Source: Aquella oligotrophica (GTDB lineage Bacteria; Pseudomonadota; Gammaproteobacteria; Burkholderiales; UBA11063). Taken from it: 64,000 bases of DNA. Below are positions 1 through 9,256 of the stretch, in pieces (positions within the stretch are counted from its first letter, which is position 1; each line of letters begins with the position of its first letter). A program made the position numbers and the translations under genes. Location of the stretch: positions 2,294,001-2,358,000 of the forward strand of contig NZ_CP024847.1 in NCBI RefSeq assembly GCF_002892535.1, read 5' to 3'. The notes beneath the pieces were generated by a model. That model made no database searches. It was given only the letters and a program-made list of their open reading frames with translations, and was not told the origin of the DNA.

Positions 1-308
1 ATGATAAACGTAATATTCCTGTAATTTAACGCAGTTTCTTCAAGAAAGCTAGCAAACTTTATACTATCAAGATTTTTACCACGTTCGTCAAGAGCAATAA
101 CAAAACTATCTTTAGGAATTTGTGCTTCAATCTTTTTAGCTTCGGCTTCCATATTTACCAATGCCGGTTTATTCGGGTTTTTATCGGCTTTTATTTCCAC
201 AAGGCTACAGCTATATTTACCATGATTAATCCGTGTTAGGTACTCTTTACAAGCAGTATTTACCCAATCAGGCATTTTATTAGCGATATTTAATATACTA
301 ACTTTCAT
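1..308 (-). CDS. rlmH: 23S rRNA pseudouridine-1915 N3-methyltransferase RlmH, N-terminal part
   Basis: The minus strand is open from an ATG at 308 to the window edge, giving about 102 residues. The start reads MKVSILNIANKMPDW and continues with a CKEYLTRI segment, a VEIKADKN segment and FVIALDERGKNLDS. This matches the N-terminal half of the SPOUT methyltransferase RlmH (YbeA), which methylates a pseudouridine in helix 69 of 23S rRNA. The C-terminal SAM-binding knot lies outside the window. Its first 11 bases overlap the end of the FUSC gene, so the two are probably co-transcribed. Identification rests on the N-terminal pattern (KMPDW, the EYL segment, LDERGK). Confidence 0.85.
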   Translation of the reverse strand, partial: MKVSILNIANKMPDWVNTACKEYLTRINHGKYSCSLVEIKADKNPNKPALVNMEAEAKKIEAQIPKDSFVIALDERGKNLDSIKFASFLEETALNYRNITFI

Positions 309-1332
309 TGTTTTTCGTATCCATTTTATCAATCCAGATTTTCACAACTAAACTCGCAAGTACAACAACTATCACACCAATAACAGTCTCTAGCAATCTA
401 GTTTTTAAAATACCTTTTTCCTCTCCAGATAAGAAAAGAATATCCATAACCAAAAGCGTAATTGAGGTACAAAAAGCCACATAATGCTTATTAAGTGTAA
501 TAATTGAAAGATAAAAAAATACCATTATCCCAAGAGACAATCCGATCATACTGAATTTGGTTAATAGAATATAAGCAATTATTATTCCCAAAATAGTTCC
601 AATAACTCGCTCTAAAACGCGTTTTAAGGTAATTTGATGTTCATTCTTCATAACTAGTAATGCAGTTAATGGTAACCAATAACCATGAGAAAGATGTAGT
701 AAGAAAGCAATTAGATTACCCAATATTACAGCAATGGTAAGAATTGAAATAAAAATAGCTTCTCTCTTTTTTGGATAACTAATAAGCCTATATTTTACAA
801 AATCAACCGACTCATTGGCATGAAAAAGCTTCTTACGTAACCATAAACGGATAAATCCACCACTTACCAATAATAAACAACCAAAACCAAAAAATAAGCC
901 ATACTTTATTGCTACCAAATAACTCGGGGCTGAAAATCCAAGCCCTAAAATAAATGCATAGGCAAGATAAAAAGCAAACGACTTTAATAACTGGTGACTA
1001 CTTAATATCGATAGTAAAGGAATTAGAAATAAAATAATTAATGTTGAATGGGTAATTGATGAGGAAACAATGGTCGCAAGACCAAACATTAGAGAACAAA
1101 TAAAACTGAAAACTAGTCCGAAAAATAACCTTTGTTTTGAATTATGTCCGTGATAATTTTGGGTTAACATCAGCGAGTTAGTCAATAAGCCCATTATTGC
1201 AGCCATTAAGCCAGTATTATATGAAGTAAGGTAATATACTACTGCTAATATTCCACCAAAAATGGCTGTTTGCAGTGCAATCAGATTTATTTGAAAATCA
1301 AATTCAAGGAAATTTTCTAATAATTTTTTCAT
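298..1332 (-). CDS. FUSC-family inner-membrane protein
   Basis: A 344-residue protein with about ten hydrophobic segments in two blocks separated by a short basic stretch (RLWLRKKLFHANES, around residues 160-175). The second half has the HGYWLPLTALLVMKNEH pattern typical of the FUSC/aromatic-acid-exporter/YccS membrane domain. That family is linked to efflux of small organic acids (AaeB type) or is of unknown role. This member is short and lacks the large cytoplasmic domain of AaeB. It lies upstream of rlmH and overlaps it by 11 bp. A terminator-like hairpin separates it from the upstream permease gene, so it may have its own promoter. The substrate cannot be told from sequence. Confidence 0.7.
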   Translation of the reverse strand: MKKLLENFLEFDFQINLIALQTAIFGGILAVVYYLTSYNTGLMAAIMGLLTNSLMLTQNYHGHNSKQRLFFGLVFSFICSLMFGLATIVSSSITHSTLIILFLIPLLSILSSHQLLKSFAFYLAYAFILGLGFSAPSYLVAIKYGLFFGFGCLLLVSGGFIRLWLRKKLFHANESVDFVKYRLISYPKKREAIFISILTIAVILGNLIAFLLHLSHGYWLPLTALLVMKNEHQITLKRVLERVIGTILGIIIAYILLTKFSMIGLSLGIMVFFYLSIITLNKHYVAFCTSITLLVMDILFLSGEEKGILKTRLLETVIGVIVVVLASLVVKIWIDKMDTKNNES

Positions 1333-1341
1333 CTATAAAAT

Positions 1342-1374
1342 CAGGAAAAACAAAAGGCTGCACAAAGACAGCCT
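1342..1374 (-). terminator. Rho-independent terminator after the permease gene
   Basis: On the minus strand the sequence folds as AGGCTG, an 8-base loop, CAGCCT, followed by a T-rich tail (TTTGTTTTT). It lies about 20 bp downstream of the permease stop codon and just before the FUSC start. Confidence 0.65.
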
Positions 1375-1394
1375 ATTATTAACGTAAGCAACTA

Positions 1395-2981
1395 TTAATG
1401 ATGTAGATTTATTGGCTTACCACGGTTATATGCCCACAATAAAACTGCGACAACCGCAAAAAGCAGATAACCTCCAGCTATTTCGTAAGGAATAATTTGC
1501 TGGGACTTAGGTAAATTACCCACCCAATACATTGAGCCATCAAGATTAACCGAATGAATAATTCCAAATAGCGAAGATACTGCCATTATAATACAGGTTA
1601 CTACAGCTGCAATAATTCTTCGCTCTATTAGATAATAGACAATCGCAGCAAATAAGGTACCTGTAATAATGAAGCCATTACCAAAAGTTACTATCCCGGC
1701 AATATCAGATAATTTACCATTATTTACTGTATAAAGAATCTCATTTAATTTGCTCATCGAAACCAGATCTGGATTTGAAGAAAGTTTGATTTCAACCATC
1801 CGCGCAATTGATGGAAATAAGCCAATAATTGCAGCTGGATAATATTTTTTATCACAGACAATAAATACCTGCATTGCTATTTCAATACCAATAAACATCA
1901 GAACAGGTGCAAGAATCGCATCAGGTACCAAATCAATAATGTAGTTTACAAAACCAAACCAAGCACCAAAGCCAATCAGTATTATATTGATAATCAAGTA
2001 CCCAGAGCGAGCATCCATTTTTTTATAAGCAGGGAATCCAGCATAAGGAGTAGTTTGCGCCGTACCACCAAAAAGTCCGATTAACATGGTCGCTATTCCA
2101 TCAACCATCAAAAGATCTTTTGGTGAATACTCTTCGCCAAGAACCTTAGCGCTTTCAGCAACTGAAACTGTACCAAAAATGACTAGTAAAGCAAAAGGTA
2201 GCGCAATTGAAAAATATTTAGCAGCAAGCCCAAATTGACTAAAAAGTCCAAGAGCCAAGCTAGGTAATGATAGCTGAATATTTGAAGCACTTGGTAAATG
2301 CATATTTCCAGTCAGGAAAATTTGGAAAATATAATAAGCGATAGTGCCAATAACTATTGCAACTAGAATTGCAGGTAAATTCGCAGGCATCTGATAACCA
2401 GCAAAATAAACCATCACAATTATCGCTAAGACCATAAAACTAACTAGAGGTAATTCAAGCATTGATAGTAAAGGGAAAAAAGCAATTAAGCCTACAGCTA
2501 CTCCAGCCAAACCGCCAAGTAATGCCACAGTTGGAAGTGCATGCTTGATTTTATGGGCAAAAAATGAGAATACAAATTTGACAAAACCGATAAAAAAAGT
2601 GCAGGCACAGCTAACATACCAGCTGGTGATTGCGGCAGTATCAGGAGTCATCCCCTGAGATTTAAACAGGAGAAAAGAAGGACCAACAACAGATAAAGTT
2701 AGACCAATACAACTGGGTGCATCCAAGCCATATGGAAAAGCAGTAACATTATCTCGTCCAAGCTTTTTTGCTAACCTAAATGCAAAATAGATAAAAATAA
2801 TATTTCCAGCAACAATTCCTACTGACAAGCCTGGTATTATATGCCGCAAAACTATGTCTGCTGGCATACCAAATACTTTTGTCAACAAAAAAGCAATGAT
2901 TGCCATATTGGTTAGATTATCAAAGACGATGGTTGCCGAGCTACTTACATCACCAAGGCTAAACCATTTATATTTAACCAT
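1395..2981 (-). CDS. NCS2/AGZA-type nucleobase permease-like protein
   Basis: A 528-residue polytopic membrane protein with roughly 12-14 hydrophobic segments. The N-terminal FSLGDVSSSATIVFDNLTN, the NVTAFPYGLDAPS motif and the LFGGTAQTTPYAGFPAYKK segment resemble the xanthine/uracil/guanine permease superfamily (NCS2 and its AGZA branch), especially bacterial relatives of unknown substrate. It is longer than classical UraA or PurP proteins. The gene is followed by a hairpin terminator and lies about 20 bp downstream of lptB on the same strand. Its role in nucleobase uptake is inferred from the family; the exact substrate is unknown. Confidence 0.65.
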   Translation of the reverse strand: MVKYKWFSLGDVSSSATIVFDNLTNMAIIAFLLTKVFGMPADIVLRHIIPGLSVGIVAGNIIFIYFAFRLAKKLGRDNVTAFPYGLDAPSCIGLTLSVVGPSFLLFKSQGMTPDTAAITSWYVSCACTFFIGFVKFVFSFFAHKIKHALPTVALLGGLAGVAVGLIAFFPLLSMLELPLVSFMVLAIIVMVYFAGYQMPANLPAILVAIVIGTIAYYIFQIFLTGNMHLPSASNIQLSLPSLALGLFSQFGLAAKYFSIALPFALLVIFGTVSVAESAKVLGEEYSPKDLLMVDGIATMLIGLFGGTAQTTPYAGFPAYKKMDARSGYLIINIILIGFGAWFGFVNYIIDLVPDAILAPVLMFIGIEIAMQVFIVCDKKYYPAAIIGLFPSIARMVEIKLSSNPDLVSMSKLNEILYTVNNGKLSDIAGIVTFGNGFIITGTLFAAIVYYLIERRIIAAVVTCIIMAVSSLFGIIHSVNLDGSMYWVGNLPKSQQIIPYEIAGGYLLFAVVAVLLWAYNRGKPINLHH

Positions 2982-3001
2982 AATTACCCCTTTATAATTA
3001 A

Positions 3002-3754
3002 CTATAAGGTGAAATTCTCACCAAGATAAACCTGTTTTACTCGCTCATCATTAACTAATTCTTCGGGTATTCCCTGCGCCAGAACTTTACCCTCACTGAT
3101 GATATAAGCACGATCACAAATACGTAACGTTTCGCGTACATTATGATCAGTAATAATCACGCCAATCCCCAAATCTTTCAGGAACGCTACAACTTTCTGA
3201 ATATCACTAACGGCAATCGGATCTACCCCAGCGAAGGGTTCATCAAGAAGAATAAACCGTGGATAATTGGCAAGTGCGCGCGCAATTTCGCAGCGACGAC
3301 GCTCACCACCAGATAAAGCCATCGCATTCACATCACGCAAATGGTCAATATTGAGCGATTCAAGCAAGCGATCAACTTCCTTACGAATGGTTTTCCGGTC
3401 AAGCCCTTTTAATTCAAGGATAGCAGCAACATTTTCTTCAACAGTCATTTGCCTAAAAATCGAAGCTTCCTGTGGCAAATAACCAAGACCTAGATTAGCG
3501 CGCTTATGAACTGGGGTACTCTTGATATTTTCACCATCAAGATAAATATCACCACCATCACTAGCTAGTAATCCTGCTACCATATAGAAACTGGTTGTTT
3601 TCCCCGCACCATTAGGCCCCAAGAGACCAATTACTTCATTACTTTTGACTTCAAAAGATACGTCTTTTACAACAACCCGCTTTTTAAACTGTTTTCGTAA
3701 ATGCTTGACTTCGAGAAAACTACTGGAGGTTGATTCCGCTTTGTTTATTTCCAT
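3002..3754 (-). CDS. lptB: LPS export ABC transporter ATPase LptB
   Basis: A 250-residue ABC ATPase with Walker A (GPNGAGKTTS, about residues 47-56), signature SGGERRRCEIARAL (about 149-162), Walker B FILLDEPFAGVDP and the H-loop ITDHNVRET. GYLPQEASIFR is characteristic of LptB. It powers the LptFG permease that extracts LPS from the inner membrane. The ATG at 3754 puts its first 35 bases inside the end of lptA, an overlap that implies translational coupling. No nearer in-frame ATG precedes the conserved FLEVKHLRKQF start of the domain. An N-terminal tail of about 12 residues is extra compared with the E. coli protein. Confidence 0.97.
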   Translation of the reverse strand: MEINKAESTSSSFLEVKHLRKQFKKRVVVKDVSFEVKSNEVIGLLGPNGAGKTTSFYMVAGLLASDGGDIYLDGENIKSTPVHKRANLGLGYLPQEASIFRQMTVEENVAAILELKGLDRKTIRKEVDRLLESLNIDHLRDVNAMALSGGERRRCEIARALANYPRFILLDEPFAGVDPIAVSDIQKVVAFLKDLGIGVIITDHNVRETLRICDRAYIISEGKVLAQGIPEELVNDERVKQVYLGENFTL

Positions 3755-4265
3755 CTTGTGCTTTCTGGTTTGGTTGCAAAATAACTGTTACCCGTCCACT
3801 TTTGGTAGTCGTGACACCATTAGCGTCAGTTGAATTGGCTGTGAAAATTTGACTTTGCGTGTTATATGTTAATTTATCGCCAATAACTAGATTATCACCC
3901 TTTTTAACCCTAGCACGCCCACTTAAAACGGCTAGATTAGTCTTGGTGGTATATTGAAAATTATTCCCCTGTCCCTCCGTCTTTTCACCATCATCGTTTA
4001 ACTGTGAAAATGTTACCGGACTCCCGAATAATTGGATAGTTTGATAACCTTCCTTATCCTGACTTGCAGTTCCTTTTTCAGAGTGAACAACAAGTGTCCC
4101 CTGAGTAATTACGACATTCCCAGTAAAAACTGAAACCATATTTTTCTGATCAAAGGTAGCATGATCAGCTGTGATTTCTACTGGTTTACTGGCATCAGTC
4201 TTGAGAGCATAACTGCTAGTACCAATAATAAACAATAAGACAAACAATAAATACTTATTTTTCAT
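3720..4265 (-). CDS. lptA: LPS transport periplasmic protein LptA
   Basis: A 181-residue secreted protein with an N-terminal signal peptide (about residues 1-20, ending SSYA) and an OstA/LptA beta-jellyroll beginning KPVEITADHATFDQ. It forms the periplasmic bridge carrying LPS from LptBFGC to LptDE. It sits between lptC and lptB, as in most Pseudomonadota. The 3' end overlaps lptB by 35 bp. The intergenic gap to lptC is about 75 bp. Confidence 0.95.
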   Translation of the reverse strand: MKNKYLLFVLLFIIGTSSYALKTDASKPVEITADHATFDQKNMVSVFTGNVVITQGTLVVHSEKGTASQDKEGYQTIQLFGSPVTFSQLNDDGEKTEGQGNNFQYTTKTNLAVLSGRARVKKGDNLVIGDKLTYNTQSQIFTANSTDANGVTTTKSGRVTVILQPNQKAQDGNKQSGINLQ

Positions 4266-4339
4266 AAATTTAATCTGCTTATTTACTTTATAGTAATATA
4301 CAAAATTTTTTCAAACAATTTGGCAAGAACGTGCTGAAC

Positions 4340-4924
4340 TTACTTCACGTAAACTATTTTAACATTCGATTCTATAGTCATTATTTTTTTAAGATAATCA
4401 ACACTAAAACCATTACCAGTCATTACACTTTTTCCTCTTGTTGCCAAAATAGACTCCGAACTATAGATAAACTGCTTTTTTGCATCCAGATGAACGTGTC
4501 TAGTATGTGCATTAATAATATATTTAGGATCAATATTATTTACGGTTAAGGCAACACTTTCACCAAGATAACCAAGCGAATTTTCCGTATCAATCCAACC
4601 ATCATTGCTGGTAAGTCTTTCTTGCAGCAAGCTAGTTGACTCGCTAAACGCAAGCATATTCAGATTATATAAAAAGACTTTACTGTTATCTGGATATTGT
4701 AAACCACTTTCTGCTAAAGCCCGATAAAGCAATTTACCATCTTTAGTATATAAATTAGCTTCTATTCCAGTTGATGAAAACTCTGGTTTATCTTTGGGTA
4801 ATTCAATTCGGTGAAAATCGATTCGGGTAAGATAGTTTAACAATATACATAACAAAGCCAGAATGATTACTGTCAGTAAATTAAACAATCTTGATGATTG
4901 ATATTTTAATCTTAACCGAATCAT
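4340..4924 (-). CDS. lptC: LPS export protein LptC
   Basis: A 194-residue single-pass inner-membrane protein: a basic N-terminus, one transmembrane helix (about residues 15-33), then a periplasmic domain of the YrbK/LptC type (DGKLLYRALAESGLQYPD, later a conserved DAKKQFIYSSESI-like stretch). LptC receives LPS from LptBFG and hands it to LptA. Position between kdsC and lptA supports the call, since LptC sequences are poorly conserved. Confidence 0.88.
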   Translation of the reverse strand: MIRLRLKYQSSRLFNLLTVIILALLCILLNYLTRIDFHRIELPKDKPEFSSTGIEANLYTKDGKLLYRALAESGLQYPDNSKVFLYNLNMLAFSESTSLLQERLTSNDGWIDTENSLGYLGESVALTVNNIDPKYIINAHTRHVHLDAKKQFIYSSESILATRGKSVMTGNGFSVDYLKKIMTIESNVKIVYVK

Positions 4925-4940
4925 TTAACTCTATTACCAG

Positions 4941-5480
4941 TTAATTTTTAGTTAGATATTCAGCAAGAATAACATCGTAGCTACCCTGAGCCTTTAAAAT
5001 AAGCTCGACAACCTCTCTTAAAACACCATTCCCACCAGAGATATTACTAACATAATCAACGCGTTTCTTAACATCGTCCACAGCATTTGCTGGAGCAAAG
5101 TTTAAACCAGCAACAACCATCGCTGGTAAATCTATCAAATCATCTCCAATGTAAGCAATTTCAGAACAAGAAATGTCCAGCTCTTTGGCTACTTGGTATA
5201 ATTTTTCTTGCTTATTATTCACTCCAGTGTAAGCAAAATCAATTCCAAGCTTATGACAACGCGCTTCTGTTGCCAAAGATTTACGTCCAGAAATGACAAC
5301 TATTTTAAGTCCCCCTTTATGCGCAAGACTTATTGCTAAACCATCCTGAATATTAAACTTCCCAAAAGGCTCTTCATGATCACCCTTGATAAAAACGAAT
5401 CCTTCTGTTAATACACCATCTACATCCGTTGCAATTACTTTAATATTGCGAGCTTTTGCAATTACTTGTTTTTTTGTCAT
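4941..5480 (-). CDS. kdsC: 3-deoxy-D-manno-octulosonate-8-phosphate phosphatase KdsC
   Basis: A 179-residue HAD phosphatase with the motif I DVDGVLT (about residues 18-24), KFNIQDGLAI, motif II ISGRKS and motif III/IV GDDLIDLPAM. These are diagnostic of KdsC, which removes phosphate from Kdo-8-P to give Kdo for LPS inner core synthesis. It lies 13 bp from kdsD upstream and 16 bp from lptC downstream, in the classical kdsD-kdsC-lptC-lptA-lptB order. Confidence 0.96.
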   Translation of the reverse strand: MTKKQVIAKARNIKVIATDVDGVLTEGFVFIKGDHEEPFGKFNIQDGLAISLAHKGGLKIVVISGRKSLATEARCHKLGIDFAYTGVNNKQEKLYQVAKELDISCSEIAYIGDDLIDLPAMVVAGLNFAPANAVDDVKKRVDYVSNISGGNGVLREVVELILKAQGSYDVILAEYLTKN

Positions 5481-5493
5481 TTAAGTTCCAAAA

Positions 5494-6465
5494 CTATACT
5501 ATCTTAGCTTTAAAAAGATCATGCATATTAAATGCTCCAACCACTTCTTGATTACTATCAACAACTACCATTCCTGTTATCTGGTATTTTTCCATTAAGT
5601 ATAATGCATCAACAGCCAGATCATCCGGTCCGATAACTTTGGGATTCTTCGTCATTATTTGCTGTGCTGTCAGAGTCCGAATATCAACATCATTATCCAT
5701 AATACGCCGAAGATCACCATCCGTGACGATCCCAGCCAGTTTTTTATGAGAATCAATAACTGCGACCATACCAAGCCCCTTTTTACTGATTTCAATCACA
5801 ACTTCTTTTAGGGTTGCTTCGGGATTAACCACCGGTAACCGTTCATTAACATGCATAACATCTGAAACATAAGTTAGGAGTCTGCGTCCGAGGCTACCCC
5901 CTGGATGAGAAAGAGCAAAGTCTTCTGGCTTAAAATTTCGTAACGATAAAAGAGCCACTGCCAAAGCATCACCCAATACTAATGTAGCAGTAGTACTTGT
6001 TGTAGGTGCAAGATTTAATGGACACGCCTCTTTATTAATTGCAATATGTAGCACACAGGAAGAAAGCTTGGCTAAAGTAGAGTCTTTATTTCCCGTAATA
6101 CCAATAATTTTAACCTGTTTTCTCTGCACAATCGGGATTATCGTGGTCAACTCATCTGATTCACCTGAGTATGAAATGGCAATTAAAATGTCCTTACTTT
6201 CAATCATTCCCAAATCACCATGCAAAGCCTCTGCCGGATGCATAAAAAAGGCTGCTGTACCAGTGGAAGCCAGTGTTGCAGCTATTTTATTACCAATATG
6301 TCCAGATTTGCCCATTCCTGACACAATAACTTTACCTGTACAATTAAAAATTAGTTGTACTGCTTGGCAGAAAGCTTCATCAATGGTATTCACCACCGAC
6401 TGCAAACCAGCTATTTCATCCTCAAACACCTGATTTGCAATTGCAATTATTTGTTGATTATTCAT
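5494..6465 (-). CDS. kdsD: Arabinose-5-phosphate isomerase KdsD
   Basis: A 323-residue protein with an N-terminal SIS sugar-isomerase domain (GKVIVSGMGKSGHIG, HPAEALHGDLGM, about residues 40-180) and two C-terminal CBS domains (about 205-260 and 270-322, with VTDGDLRR between). It converts ribulose-5-phosphate to arabinose-5-phosphate, the first committed step to Kdo. It is the first gene of the Kdo/Lpt cluster. The length is normal for the family. Confidence 0.96.
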   Translation of the reverse strand: MNNQQIIAIANQVFEDEIAGLQSVVNTIDEAFCQAVQLIFNCTGKVIVSGMGKSGHIGNKIAATLASTGTAAFFMHPAEALHGDLGMIESKDILIAISYSGESDELTTIIPIVQRKQVKIIGITGNKDSTLAKLSSCVLHIAINKEACPLNLAPTTSTTATLVLGDALAVALLSLRNFKPEDFALSHPGGSLGRRLLTYVSDVMHVNERLPVVNPEATLKEVVIEISKKGLGMVAVIDSHKKLAGIVTDGDLRRIMDNDVDIRTLTAQQIMTKNPKVIGPDDLAVDALYLMEKYQITGMVVVDSNQEVVGAFNMHDLFKAKIV

Positions 6466-6512
6466 AGTTTAATTTAACGAAATTTTGCAACTTGCAAAAC
6501 CTCACCAAAAAA

Positions 6513-7297
6513 TTACCCTTCAAGACCACCTGCTGTAATATTATATCCAGCATCAACATATAGAACTTCACCTGTAATACCACTAGCTAATTGAGAAAAT
6601 AAAAATGCTGCAGTATTACCAACTTCTTCTGTAGTTACACCACGTTTTAATGGTGCAAATTTCGACATGTGATCAAGAATTTTACCAAAATTACCAATTC
6701 CGCTAGCAGCAAGAGTCTTGATTGGTCCTGCAGAAACCGCATTTACCCGGATACCTTCGCCACCCATAGCAAAAGCCATATAGCGAGTGCTTGACTCTAA
6801 CGCAGCCTTAGCAACACCAGCCATATTATAATTTGGCAAAACCCGCTCACCACCAAGATAAGTAAGACACAATAAAGAACCATTTCGTCCCTGCATCATT
6901 TTTCTTGCTGCACGTCCTAGTGCAATAAAACTATAAGCAGAGATATCATTTGAAATCTGGAATGTTTCACGATCTACGTTATCAACAAAATCACCAACTA
7001 ATCCATTTTTAGGTGTAAAAGCAATTGAATGTAGAACACCGTCCAAACCATCCCATTTTTTTTCAAGCTCGACGAACAAATTAGTAATTTGTTCATCAAC
7101 TCCCACATCTAGGGAAATACCAAGTCTGAATTAAATTCTTTGGCAAAGCCAGCCACTCGATCTCTATGCTTTTCATTCTGATAGGTAAAAGCAAGCTCAG
7201 CTCCCTGTTGAAAACATGCTTTTGCTACACCATGAGCAATTGAACGATCCGAGATAAGCCCAGTAATCAGAATTTTTTTTCCTTGCAAAAACCCCAT
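6513..7297 (-). pseudogene. fabI: Enoyl-ACP reductase FabI, interrupted by one frameshift
   Basis: Two adjacent minus-strand frames together make one FabI. The N-terminal 62 codons (ATG at 7297, good AGGAG site 8 bp upstream) carry the Rossmann start GKKILITGLISDRSIAHG and ELAFTYQ, and stop at a TAG at 7109-7111. The next frame starts at a GTG at 7106 and continues with the expected GVDEQITNLF, HSIAF, the catalytic Tyr regions (SYLG-equivalent LTYLGGERVLPNYN), AKAALE and TLAASGI. Adding one base near the CCC run on the coding strand (7112-7114) restores a protein of about 262 residues, the normal FabI length. FabI does the last reduction in each fatty-acid elongation cycle and is often essential. 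It could be a sequencing error, a genuine pseudogene backed by another reductase, or recoding. Confidence 0.9.
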
Positions 7298-7532
7298 TGA
7301 GAGTACTCCTATATATTTGAACTCTTATTTAGATATTTTTCATTACATTTTTAACTATTTCAAACATCACAAAGATGCGCCAGCTAATTATATCATAAAC
7401 CAAAGTTACTCTTACTGAAATAAACCAGCAAGACACCTCTATGTGCGGAGCAACATATTATTTACATTCTAGAAGTGTAGTATTGAGTTAAAATATTGTT
7501 TCGATAAATCAGCTTATCAATATCACATAAAG

Positions 7533-7553
7533 ACATGATTTCCAAGGTCATGT
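7533..7553. promoter_or_regulatory. Small inverted repeat in the fabI-pgl divergent region
   Basis: ACATGA, nine bases, TCATGT lies 22 bp before the pgl start. The rest of the 277-bp divergent region is AT-rich and must carry the promoters of fabI and pgl, but no strong -35/-10 pair was recognised. The operator role is a guess. Confidence 0.25.
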
Positions 7554-7574
7554 GCAAACTACGGAATTTAATAC

Positions 7575-8243
7575 ATGAATAAATATGACTCGGCAGAATC
7601 ACAGATAAATGGAATTATAAATCATCTACTTCAATTAATAACGAAACTTCTTGAAACAAAATCTGGATTATGTATTGCAGTTTCAGGCGGAAAGAGCCCA
7701 ATAGGATTATTTGACAAATTAAGCCAGCAGGATATTGACTGGAAAAGAATAACTATCACACTGGTAGATGAGCGATTTATCGCTATTGACAACCAAGATA
7801 GCAATGAAAACTTAGTTAAAACGCATCTCCTACAAAACAAGGCTAGAGAAGCTAGATTTATCGGGCTTAGTAATACAAATATGGCGATAGATTCAGTTGT
7901 TGATCACCTTAACGCTAATATGCCTGAAATAGATATTGCCATTCTTGGAATGGGTGAAGATGGACATACTGCTTCAATTTTTCCATGCTGCAATGAATTA
8001 GAAGCAGCTAGTGATCTAAGTACTACGAAAAGGTATATTATTACTAATCCAACTACCGCAAATTATCAGCGAATTGGTCTAAATATGTCTGCTCTAATTA
8101 AAATCCCTCATTTAGTTCTAAGCATTAATGGCAATAAAAAACTAGAGGTACTTGAGAAAGCGTTAAAAGTACAAAATAAGCAGCCTCCTATTGGCTTGTT
8201 ATTATCAAATCGTCCTGATACAAAAATCTTTTGGTCTGAATAA
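7575..8243 (+). CDS. pgl: 6-phosphogluconolactonase
   Basis: A 222-residue protein of the DevB/Pgl type, with the motifs LCIAVSGGKSPIGLF, the TLVDERF loop, DSNENLVKTHLL and the signature ILGMGEDGHTASIFP. It hydrolyses 6-phosphogluconolactone to 6-phosphogluconate in the oxidative pentose phosphate or Entner-Doudoroff routes. It is followed 15 bp later by glk, so the pair links glucose phosphorylation to lactone hydrolysis; zwf is not in the window. Transcription is divergent from fabI. Confidence 0.94.
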   Translation: MNKYDSAESQINGIINHLLQLITKLLETKSGLCIAVSGGKSPIGLFDKLSQQDIDWKRITITLVDERFIAIDNQDSNENLVKTHLLQNKAREARFIGLSNTNMAIDSVVDHLNANMPEIDIAILGMGEDGHTASIFPCCNELEAASDLSTTKRYIITNPTTANYQRIGLNMSALIKIPHLVLSINGNKKLEVLEKALKVQNKQPPIGLLLSNRPDTKIFWSE

Positions 8244-8258
8244 AACAGGAGCAAGTAA

Positions 8259-9248
8259 ATGCAACATAATTATCCGCGTCTTGTAAGTGATATCGGTGGT
8301 ACAAATGCACGGTTTGCAATAGAAATTGCGCCATATACATACCAAAACATAAAAGTTTTGCAATGTAATGAATATCCAAGCCTAGCCAGTGCAATAACTA
8401 GCTACCTCTCAGAAGCAAATCACAGTGAGATAAAACATGCAGCATTGGCCGTTCCATCACCAATTGTTGATGATACCCTATTTATGGTAAATAGCCCATG
8501 GCACCTATCATCAATGAAACAAACACAGGAAGATGCAAATTTAGAAAGCCTGATATTCCTTAATGATTTTCATGCTCTTGCCCTTTCAATACCACATATT
8601 CCTAAAGATGAACTGGTAAAAGTTGGAGGAATGGAGTTAAATCCAACAAAACCCATTGCAATAATTGGTCCTGGAACTGGATTAGGTATGGCAACGCTAA
8701 TAAAACACCCTATAGAAGAACAATATCTGGCTATTCCAGCTGAAGGTGGACGCTCAAGCTTTGCTGCTGCCAGTGAAGAAGAGTTTGAACTATGGCAGTT
8801 CGTTCATAAACGATTTCATCATGTGTCGGTAGAGCGGTTTTTATCAGGTCCCGGACTACAGCTTATATATGAAGCAATCTGCAACATTAAAGAAGTTGCC
8901 ATAGATAAAATACCTAGCCCAAGCGAGATTACCGAATGTGCAATTAATGATCAATGTTATATTTGTCAGCAGACTCTTGATCATTTCTGTAGAATACTGG
9001 GAACTACCGCTTCCAATTTAGCCTGCATCACTAATGCTTTTGGTGGAGTTTATATAGGTGGAGGAATAGTCCCTAGAATCCTTGAGTACTTTATTAAGTC
9101 TGACTTTCGTTGCCGCTTTGAAGATAAAGGGCGTTATCGGTCATTTCTCGAAAAAATGCCAGTATATGTCATCACACACAAATATCCGGCAATGCTGGGA
9201 TCTAGTTATGCTCTGGAAACTTATTTAAGTAAGGGTTATATACCTTAG
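8259..9248 (+). CDS. glk: Glucokinase
   Basis: A 329-residue ROK-unrelated, E. coli-type glucokinase. It has the phosphate motif SDIGGTNARFAI (about residues 10-21), the sugar-binding LNDFHALA, the GPGTGLGMA loop, EGGRSSFA and the C-terminal GGVYIGGGIVPR. It phosphorylates glucose with ATP. An AGGAG-like site (CAGGAGC) lies about 9 bp before the ATG. It is co-directional with pgl and with the downstream lipoprotein gene, whose ribosome site overlaps its stop codon. Confidence 0.95.
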   Translation: MQHNYPRLVSDIGGTNARFAIEIAPYTYQNIKVLQCNEYPSLASAITSYLSEANHSEIKHAALAVPSPIVDDTLFMVNSPWHLSSMKQTQEDANLESLIFLNDFHALALSIPHIPKDELVKVGGMELNPTKPIAIIGPGTGLGMATLIKHPIEEQYLAIPAEGGRSSFAAASEEEFELWQFVHKRFHHVSVERFLSGPGLQLIYEAICNIKEVAIDKIPSPSEITECAINDQCYICQQTLDHFCRILGTTASNLACITNAFGGVYIGGGIVPRILEYFIKSDFRCRFEDKGRYRSFLEKMPVYVITHKYPAMLGSSYALETYLSKGYIP

Positions 9249-9256
9249 GAATATTG

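Noticed and set aside
6961-6985. TGTTTCACG inside fabI as a parS half-site
   Set aside because: The second half of the 16-bp parS palindrome is absent, and it lies in coding sequence.
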